A DNA stretch of 6,066 bases from positions 1-6,066 of the forward strand of contig VBBV01000008.1 of assembly GCA_005883695.1 (NCBI GenBank). Reading direction: 5' to 3'. The position numbers and the translations under genes are program-made. Below the pieces are notes generated by a model, which had not been told where the DNA came from, ran no database searches, and saw only the letters and a program-made list of their open reading frames with translations. Origin of the DNA: Candidatus Bathyarchaeota archaeon. GTDB taxonomy: Archaea > Thermoproteota > Bathyarchaeia > 40CM-2-53-6. Shown one piece after another: positions 1 through 5,185 of this stretch (the first letter of the stretch is position 1; every line of letters starts with the position of its first letter).

Positions 1-1
1 T

Positions 2-169
2 GCGCTTGGCGCTGGATTCGGCATAGGCACGTCTGGAAGCGCTTTAGCCGCTGCCACGGCAGAGAAACCGGAAATATTCTCGAGGGCAGTTATCACGCTG
101 ATATTGGCGGAGGCTCTGGCGATATACGCCCTCGTCACAGCTCTACTACTTGTTCTACAGGCAAGGTAA
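2..169 (+). CDS. atpK: A-type ATP synthase subunit K (membrane rotor proteolipid, c-subunit), 3' part
   Basis: Partial gene entering from the left edge; the reading frame starting at base 2 gives 55 residues and a TAA stop at 167-169. What is visible is a proteolipid hairpin: a glycine/alanine-rich helix (ALGAGFGIGTSGSALAAA), a short polar loop AEKPEIF, and a second hydrophobic helix with a single buried glutamate in ILAEALAIYAL (codon 110-112). In this family the glutamate binds the transported ion, and the subunits form the rotating c-ring of the archaeal A1Ao ATP synthase in the membrane. The loop and glutamate context make the assignment secure even though the N-terminal end of helix 1 lies outside the window. 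No Ser/Thr follows the glutamate as in many Na+-binding rings, which weakly favours H+, but the helix-1 ligands cannot be seen. It overlaps the start of atpC by 20 bases, so the two are probably translationally coupled. Confidence 0.9.
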   Translation, partial: ALGAGFGIGTSGSALAAATAEKPEIFSRAVITLILAEALAIYALVTALLLVLQAR

Positions 170-1217
170 CAGCGACTCATCGTGGGTACTGAGTTCATAT
201 CGGGGAGAAAAGGGCAAACTTCTAGAACGGCAACAGCTCCATTCCCTTGCAGAGTTCCGGACCCAAAGCGAGATCTTGGGGGTCCTTGCAGACGGGCCGT
301 ACGGCAAGGAGCTCTCGGAACTAAGAGACGGCTCTTCCCCCATAGAGACCGAGCGAGCGGTCCGCTTAGGTTTCGCTCGAGGAGTCAAGACACTCATTTC
401 CTCCTCCCAAGGATCAACGCGGGACTTTCTCCTCGAGTTTAGCCGTCGTTTCGACGCCTACGACCTAGCGGCAATAGTTGTTTTCAAGGCTCAAGGAAAA
501 AGCTGGGAGGAGTTCGCGTCGACACGTCAGCCTCTTGCCCTCCTCAAGGAGGCTGAGCTTCACCGTCTCTATTCAATAGATGATCTTCGAACAATTGTTG
601 GAATTGTTGGCGACAGAGCGTTAGTAAACAGGCTGAAGAGCTTCTCCATGGAGGACCTTGCCGGCGAAAAAGCCTCTCTAGTTCGAGACATCATTACTGG
701 TTGGGGAGAGGAACGCTTCTACAATTATGTGAACGACAAGCTTGGAGGGTTCGACAGAGAGAGCTGTCTTCCCATAGCTGGAGGAACGGTCGACTTAGCA
801 AATCTGACTATCATTCTGAGAAGCAAACTGATAGGAATCCCCACCGTCCGCGAGCACCTCATACCATCCTCGTGGAAACTTGACGATCGAACAATAGACC
901 AGCTTCTAGTCGCTCAGGACGTCACTCAAGCTCTCGATCTAGCATCTTCTCATCCATACTACCATAGTATCCTCTCCGGTGCTAGGCAGAAGTATGAAGA
1001 GACAAAGTCCCTCTCCTTCCTAGAAGTGGCGTCAAGAAAACACTCTGCCCACATTAGCAAGAGGATATTCCTCGGATTTCCGTACACTCTGGGTGTTATT
1101 CTTGCTTTCCTAGTTGTTAAGGAGAACGAGGCGAGAAATCTGGCAGCAGTTGTCGCTGGAGTCGGGGCAGGAATGAAGCCAGACCAGATCAGATCCTTGG
1201 TCGCGATTCCAGAGTGA
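150..1217 (+). CDS. atpC: A-type ATP synthase subunit C (central stalk / rotor socket)
   Basis: A 355-residue protein, in the normal size range for archaeal/V-type subunit C (yeast subunit d relative). This subunit sits on the c-ring and links it to the central shaft. Family hallmarks are spread along it: an N-terminal segment (residues 8-30, SDSSWVLSSYRGEKGKLL) matching the usual Y-V-x-x-R-x-R-x-x-K-x-x-LL start; FDAYDLAAIV at 101-110; VDLANLTIILRSKLIG at 214-229; and the C-terminal signature P-x-x-LG-x-x-LAFL-x-x-KE-x-EARNL at 311-331 followed by a G-x-x-x-x-QIR tail. The start is TTG at 150, inside atpK. No other ATG, GTG or TTG in frame would keep the conserved N-terminus, since the next TTG is near 271. 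No clear Shine-Dalgarno precedes it, which fits coupling to atpK. The usual atpE between K and C is absent, and atpF/A/B/D do not follow. Confidence 0.9.
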   Translation: MFYRQGNSDSSWVLSSYRGEKGKLLERQQLHSLAEFRTQSEILGVLADGPYGKELSELRDGSSPIETERAVRLGFARGVKTLISSSQGSTRDFLLEFSRRFDAYDLAAIVVFKAQGKSWEEFASTRQPLALLKEAELHRLYSIDDLRTIVGIVGDRALVNRLKSFSMEDLAGEKASLVRDIITGWGEERFYNYVNDKLGGFDRESCLPIAGGTVDLANLTIILRSKLIGIPTVREHLIPSSWKLDDRTIDQLLVAQDVTQALDLASSHPYYHSILSGARQKYEETKSLSFLEVASRKHSAHISKRIFLGFPYTLGVILAFLVVKENEARNLAAVVAGVGAGMKPDQIRSLVAIPE

Positions 1218-1240
1218 TTCCTTGGGGTTCCCGATTTGGT

Positions 1241-1258
1241 TGTAGACTACATCTTTTT
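1241..1258 (+). terminator. Candidate terminator after atpC
   Basis: The palindrome TGTAGACTACA (1241-1251) is followed at once by TCTTTTT, with five Ts at 1254-1258, 24 bases after the atpC stop. Archaeal transcription commonly ends on T-runs, so this is a plausible end for the plus-strand atpK-atpC transcript. The stem is only 4-5 bp with a tiny loop, so the T-run probably matters more. The element overlaps the last codons and stop of the convergent minus-strand gene, leaving only 29 bases between the two coding regions. No comparable T-run was seen on the minus strand for the opposing operon. Confidence 0.35.
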
Positions 1259-1852
1259 GACGAAATAGTAGTAGGTGTATGCGAGTCCGGTAACTGATCC
1301 GAATACGAGTCCTATTCCAGACCCTGCGCATGGGGCGATCCACGGCGCTGACGCTACTACTCCTACACAAGAGCCGAATCCGAATAATGGTCCTAGCGCT
1401 ATTCCGCCGAGGAAGTATCCGAGGACGAGAAAAGTGAACAGGCTGCCCATAAATTCCATGATTCGCAGAGCCGTGGGGTCGTAGATTCGTCCGGCACGCT
1501 TCTGAACCTTGAAGAACTGAGCTCGTCGGCTTTTCTGGGTCGAAGACTCAGCAAGCTCCTTGGTCTCTTCGTTGTTCCCCTGCTGGGGCAATTTCAAAAT
1601 TGCTCCTTTCAAGGACTCGCTAATGCTGGAACGTGCGGGGTCGGGGTCGTTATGGCTTCTATTGACTTGACACGCCAACGTTATGATCGACACAGGGACA
1701 TACTCTCTCTCGCTTTGGAGGATTCTGTCTAGAACGGAAGTTTCAAGGCCTGACATTTTGGCGAATTCTTCTTTTCCCGTTCGCTGAATCGCGGCGTTCA
1801 GCGCATCCTTGATTCGCGGTGTTGCTTGTGCTTCGAGGTCTGGACTGTTCAC
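1247..1852 (-). CDS. Putative membrane-anchored helix-turn-helix protein, function unknown
   Basis: A 201-residue protein that I do not recognise as a named family. Residues 13-63 read like a Cro/XRE-type helix-turn-helix: a first helix (IKDALNAAIQRTG), then EEFAKMSGLETSVLDRILQ in the register of the two DNA-binding helices, then a short turn with YVP and a further helix (SIITLACQV). Residues 64-125 are a polar, probably flexible linker ending in a basic patch (KSRRAQFFKVQKRAGR, 107-122). Residues 131-198 are hydrophobic and glycine-rich, enough for two, perhaps three, membrane helices with small-residue packing, ending VKKM. The basic patch predicts that the HTH faces the cytoplasm. The start is GTG, 14 bases after the stop of the upstream gene, with only a weak upstream purine motif (GCGAG). 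It is the last gene of the pyrophosphatase operon. A membrane-tethered regulator or adaptor is an inference. The HTH could instead be a generic helical domain. Confidence 0.72.
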   Translation of the reverse strand: MNSPDLEAQATPRIKDALNAAIQRTGKEEFAKMSGLETSVLDRILQSEREYVPVSIITLACQVNRSHNDPDPARSSISESLKGAILKLPQQGNNEETKELAESSTQKSRRAQFFKVQKRAGRIYDPTALRIMEFMGSLFTFLVLGYFLGGIALGPLFGFGSCVGVVASAPWIAPCAGSGIGLVFGSVTGLAYTYYYFVKKM

Positions 1853-1866
1853 AAATACTCGCGCTT

Positions 1867-2811
1867 CTACGAGGAAGACTCCAATTCAATGATCCCTCTT
1901 CTGGACAGGTTGTTCACGGTCTCAGCTGGAAGGACTTTTTCCAGTTGAGCGTAGATACGCGAGGCCTGAGTTCCCTCGCCCAGTTTGAGGATTGCGCGGA
2001 GCAGCATCAGAGCATCGACGACTTGGTCGAGCCTCCGGTTCAGAATCTGTCCCGCCTTCTTGCGCAAATCATCAAGCTGCAGCTTCAACTCGTGAAGTTC
2101 CTTGGATAGAACCTTCACTCTGTCTTCCTCTGTTTGAATTTCTGATTTGGCATCCGGCGATTTGTATTCGAGAATCTCGATCGGGGTGAAATCGTAGAGA
2201 AGCAGCGTTTGAAGCGCTTGGGAGGACTTGTCTTTGGGCGCGGCGACGAGGACGTAGAACGTGTCCTGTTTCTTGTTGCCGACTGCGAGGATAGCTTGGT
2301 CTTTGAATTGTGACTGCACTGCTTTCTGTGCCGCCTCCAATTTCTTGACAGGCAATCGTCCTAGGACTCTCCGGAAATCTTCCGCCCCGGATTCCAACTG
2401 GTTGGTCGCAAAACCGGTTTGAGCTATTTCTGTGAGTGCCGCGATCTTCTTCTTGGAATCATCGATCTGTCTCTGGATCTTCTCGATCTTTCCTTGAACC
2501 TCTTGGTACTCGTTTCTGGCCTCGTCTAGTTCTCGCTTCGCCGAATCCAGTTCGTTATCGTAGTCCAGCTGATCAGTCGTGCTCGGATCCCTTGCCAAGT
2601 TAAGCTGTCGCATTGCTTGGAAGATCTCGTCTCGTAGCTTTGAGAGTTCTTTGATGCGACTGACGATTTGCTCGGTAGTCAGCTGTCCGGACTTGAGCGT
2701 GATATTGTTTGACTCCGTTTTTCCCGGTGTGCCGAGGGCTGTTGCCATTTTCACCGAGGTGTCGTCGGCGAGGATCGCTCTTAGAACAGTGTTTTTGGCG
2801 GGCGTACTCAT
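1867..2811 (-). CDS. Stand-alone coiled-coil protein resembling the N-terminal cytoplasmic domain of A-type ATPase subunit I
   Basis: A soluble protein of 314 residues from ATG at 2811. A TTG at 2820 would add three residues; neither start has a well-placed Shine-Dalgarno, and GGCGG sits only 2 bases before the ATG. Order of elements: a short N-terminal beta-like segment (TVLRAILADD, 8-17); a long coiled coil (about 45-130); an alpha/beta stretch with GRLP (151-154), AILAVG (about 173-178), FYVLVAAPKD (185-194) and LLLYDFTPIEI (203-213); a second coiled coil (about 224-260); and a short helical tail ending ESSS. This coil / alpha-beta / coil plan, with a strand reporting like F-x-V-x-V and a following 'L-x-x-x-x-F-x-x-I-x-x' segment, is that of the cytoplasmic half of V/A-type ATPase subunit I (subunit a), which joins the peripheral stalks to the membrane. 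The membrane half that normally follows is absent, with no transmembrane helix at all. It lies 16 bases behind the pyrophosphatase gene. The resemblance was judged by eye; another coiled-coil family is possible. Confidence 0.75.
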   Translation of the reverse strand: MSTPAKNTVLRAILADDTSVKMATALGTPGKTESNNITLKSGQLTTEQIVSRIKELSKLRDEIFQAMRQLNLARDPSTTDQLDYDNELDSAKRELDEARNEYQEVQGKIEKIQRQIDDSKKKIAALTEIAQTGFATNQLESGAEDFRRVLGRLPVKKLEAAQKAVQSQFKDQAILAVGNKKQDTFYVLVAAPKDKSSQALQTLLLYDFTPIEILEYKSPDAKSEIQTEEDRVKVLSKELHELKLQLDDLRKKAGQILNRRLDQVVDALMLLRAILKLGEGTQASRIYAQLEKVLPAETVNNLSRRGIIELESSS

Positions 2812-2827
2812 ATCCGCCAAACCCAGG

Positions 2828-5020
2828 CTAGGCTAGAGAAATTAGGGCTACTAAGAAGAGCGGAATGAAGACCAGGGAAATCGTGTTGAGGAGCTTGATG
2901 AGAATATGCAGACTTGGGCCTGCTGTATCCTTCCAGGGATCGCCAACCGTGTCACCGACGATCGTTGCAGCGTGTGTTTCCGTGTTCTTGCCTCCGAAGT
3001 GTCCGGCTTCAACATACTTTTTCGCATTGTCCATCGCTGCTCCACCCCACATCATCATTATCGCCAACGGTATCGCAGACAGTGTTGCGCCGACTACGAG
3101 CGCTCCGACTGCAGCCCAGCCGAGAAATACTCCCACAACTATCGGCGCAACCACCGGTATTGCGCCCGGGACCACCATCAATCGCAAAGCTGTCCTCGTG
3201 GAAATGTCCACTGCTGCCGCATAGTTTGGCTTAGCCGTTCCTTCTCTCAATCCTGGGATTTCCCTAAACTGTCTCCGGACCTCCTCGACCATACGATAAG
3301 CGCCAACACTTACTGCGTTAATAGCCGTCCCTGAGAACACGAAGGGAAGCATACCTCCGATCAACGCACCTATCACTACATCGGGATGGTTGAGAGCAAG
3401 AGCGGATCCCAGGCTGGACAGTTTCGTTCCCAGAAGAGCGGCCTGGGCACTCGTGATAGTGGTTAGGTCGGTTATTTTGGCCTGGTATCTTGCGACTTCC
3501 AATACGAAGGCCTGGAAGAGAAGTAGAGACGCCAGAGCGGCTGAACCCATCGCATACCCCTTCGTGAGGGCCTTGGTCGTGTTGCCGAGCGTATCGAGAG
3601 GCTCAATTCGCTCGCGGACTTCGACGGGGGCACCGGACATTTCGGCGATTCCGCCAGCGTTGTCTACAATTGGACCTAAACCGTCCATGGTTAGGACGAT
3701 CCCGGCTGTTGAGAGCATGCCCATCGTAGCCATGGTCGTACCATAGACGCCCCCTAGGAACGTATCGGTGATTCCAGCTTGGACGGCGAACTGTTCTCCG
3801 AGAGCAAACGAGATCAGAAGGGTGATTGCTACGGTGATCACTGGTAGTCCGCTTGAAATCATGCCTACCGCGGTGCCGGACATTATGGTGAGCGCTGGAC
3901 CAGACTTTGACCTCTCAGCGATCGTAATAACAGACTTCGCTTCAGAACCAGTGTAGTATTCGGTATAGAGTACGATAAGCAATCCTGCCGCCAGCCCTGA
4001 GACCATACAGCCATAGAGCGCGTAGGCAGCCAAAGCACTACCACTGGGCGTCAGTCCGGATGGACCGAAGACGTACCACGTCGCAATAAACATGAGAATC
4101 GCTGCGACGACGGATGCTACTAGGAGTCCGTCCCTGGTCGGTTTGATCGGGTTTTTGAATTTCTTCTCGAAGATTGCAACAGCGAGTCCGACGAATGTCG
4201 CGATTATCCCTAGCGATCTCACGATCAGAGGCATTGTCACGTAGTAGACGCTTATTCCTTGGAAGAGGATGATCGAGACGATAAGACCGATGATCATTCC
4301 TCCGAGGTTCTCGGCGGTGAGAGATTCGAAGAGGTCTGCTCCTCTTCCAGCCTCATCTCCGACATTATCGCCAACGTTGTCGGCTATAGCGGCGGGGTTT
4401 CTAGGATCATCTTCTGGAAAGTTCTCTTCCACTTTACCAACAAGGTCGGCGCCGACATCGGCTGACTTTGTGAATATACCTCCACCCAGTTGCGCAAACA
4501 ATGCAGCCAGTGATGCTCCGAATCCAAATCCTGCCAGCACGCCCGGGTCGCGGAAGGCGGCGTAGAGGATCGAGAGGCCTAGCAGGCTCATGCTAATCAC
4601 GGCCAAGCCCAGCGCACCGCCCCCGAGCGTGGCTACTTTCAAAGCGAGATAGGTCGATTGTTCTGCTGCCGCGGTTGACCTGACATTCGCATTCGTGGCT
4701 GAATACATTGCGATGTAGGCTGCGACAAGGGAGAAAGTGACTCCGAGAAGAAAGCTGAACGCGATTTCAGCGCTGTAAGTTAACGTGAATGTTGCGCTAA
4801 AAGCTGCGAGGATAACGAACGCGATGATTACGGCGATGATGCCAATGGTTCGAAATTGTCTTTTCAGGTAGGCGTTTGCGCCTTCCATGATCGCTTTCCA
4901 TATGGCGACCATTTTTTCGTTCCCGGTGGGATACTTTTTGACTGACAGAACGAGAATTATCGAGGCGATGACCCCGACGATCGCGAGAGATGTCGTTAGG
5001 AGAAGAGGGTCGAACGCCAA
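2828..5020 (-). CDS. hppA: Membrane-bound proton-pumping inorganic pyrophosphatase, predicted K+-independent
   Basis: A full-length 730-residue integral membrane protein (family range about 660-800) with some 15-16 hydrophobic segments. It hydrolyses PPi from biosynthesis and pumps H+ across the membrane. Catalytic signatures are intact: DVGADLVGKVE (188-198), the acidic loop EDDPRNPAAIADNVGDNVGD (203-222), DNAGGIAEM (453-461) and GDTVGDPWKDTAGPSL (689-704), which hold the Asp and Lys residues that bind Mg2+ and PPi. In GNTTKALTKG (479-488), Lys483 and Thr486 occupy the two positions where K+-dependent enzymes carry Ala and Gly/Ala. This Lys/Thr pair marks the K+-independent class, which is known to pump H+ and not Na+. 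The start is TTG at 5020, preceded by AGGA eight bases upstream (5029-5032) and by a TATA-like box. No frameshift was seen. It is the first and largest gene of a three-gene minus-strand operon, followed 16 bases later by the subunit-I-like gene. Confidence 0.96.
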   Translation of the reverse strand: MAFDPLLLTTSLAIVGVIASIILVLSVKKYPTGNEKMVAIWKAIMEGANAYLKRQFRTIGIIAVIIAFVILAAFSATFTLTYSAEIAFSFLLGVTFSLVAAYIAMYSATNANVRSTAAAEQSTYLALKVATLGGGALGLAVISMSLLGLSILYAAFRDPGVLAGFGFGASLAALFAQLGGGIFTKSADVGADLVGKVEENFPEDDPRNPAAIADNVGDNVGDEAGRGADLFESLTAENLGGMIIGLIVSIILFQGISVYYVTMPLIVRSLGIIATFVGLAVAIFEKKFKNPIKPTRDGLLVASVVAAILMFIATWYVFGPSGLTPSGSALAAYALYGCMVSGLAAGLLIVLYTEYYTGSEAKSVITIAERSKSGPALTIMSGTAVGMISSGLPVITVAITLLISFALGEQFAVQAGITDTFLGGVYGTTMATMGMLSTAGIVLTMDGLGPIVDNAGGIAEMSGAPVEVRERIEPLDTLGNTTKALTKGYAMGSAALASLLLFQAFVLEVARYQAKITDLTTITSAQAALLGTKLSSLGSALALNHPDVVIGALIGGMLPFVFSGTAINAVSVGAYRMVEEVRRQFREIPGLREGTAKPNYAAAVDISTRTALRLMVVPGAIPVVAPIVVGVFLGWAAVGALVVGATLSAIPLAIMMMWGGAAMDNAKKYVEAGHFGGKNTETHAATIVGDTVGDPWKDTAGPSLHILIKLLNTISLVFIPLFLVALISLA

Positions 5021-5076
5021 GTTTTGGTTCCTGCTACTTTCAAACTATGGAATTTCCGTCAAGCCGCCCGGCCCGC

Positions 5077-5086
5077 ATTATAAATC
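5077..5086 (-). promoter_or_regulatory. Putative archaeal TATA box for the pyrophosphatase operon
   Basis: Read on the minus strand this is GATTTATAAT, close to the archaeal TATA consensus TTTATAA and standing out in a GC-rich neighbourhood (GGGCCGGGCGG follows it). Initiation about 25 bases downstream, near 5052-5056, would leave a leader of roughly 35 bases that contains the AGGA ahead of the TTG start at 5020. No other A/T-rich box lies in a suitable place upstream of this gene. The box is nearly symmetric (TTATAAAT on the plus strand), so weak plus-strand use cannot be excluded. Confidence 0.6.
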
Positions 5087-5127
5087 TATTCACGGATCGT
5101 ATGACCAATTGTGAACTGGGCCAAACG

Positions 5128-5134
5128 CATAAAT
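5128..5134 (+). promoter_or_regulatory. Possible TATA box for the geranylgeranyl-reductase-family gene
   Basis: CATAAAT on the plus strand, preceded by the A-rich CCAAAC, which could serve as a TFB recognition element. Initiation about 25 bases later, near 5153-5158, would give a leader of about 30 bases with the Shine-Dalgarno-like site at 5170-5178 inside it. The match to the TATA consensus is weaker than that of the opposing box at 5077-5086. Confidence 0.35.
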
Positions 5135-5169
5135 CACTTCTACCGATCGTTTCACGTTGGACATACCAC

Positions 5170-5178
5170 GAGCTGATC
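5170..5178 (+). promoter_or_regulatory. Ribosome binding site that decides the start of the FAD reductase gene
   Basis: GAGCTGATC differs at one base from GAGGTGATC, the complement of the conserved 3' end of archaeal 16S rRNA. It sits 7 bases before the TTG at 5186 but only 1 base before the alternative TTG at 5180, so 5186 is the better start. The TGA inside it (5174-5176) also closes the frame upstream, ruling out any earlier start. Confidence 0.6.
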
Positions 5179-5185
5179 TTTGCAA

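Noticed and set aside
1247..1852. The 201-residue gene as the missing membrane half of a split ATPase subunit I.
   Set aside because: It has only two or three hydrophobic segments, none containing the arginine essential for the subunit a proton path, and starts with a soluble HTH-like region. It is far too small for a membrane half of about seven or eight helices.
1819..2109. A 96-codon plus-strand frame across the junction of the two small minus-strand genes.
   Set aside because: It is the complement of the second coiled-coil coding region (Leu/Gln-rich by reflection) and has no recognisable domain.
1867..2811. Subunit-I-like gene as a frameshifted remnant of a full-length atpI.
   Set aside because: No continuation resembling the subunit I membrane domain is seen downstream in any frame. 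The stop is followed within 14 bases by an intact unrelated gene, and the protein has a complete second coiled coil and tail.
2865..3334. Several plus-strand open frames of 106-142 codons opposite the pyrophosphatase gene.
   Set aside because: They are antisense to the conserved C-terminal catalytic region of the pyrophosphatase, overlap each other in different frames, and give compositionally odd proteins rich in Cys, His, Pro and Ser with no recognisable motif.
2828..5020. Na+-pumping pyrophosphatase.
   Set aside because: The Lys483/Thr486 pair in the GNTTK motif marks the K+-independent class, whereas Na+-pumping enzymes are K+-dependent.
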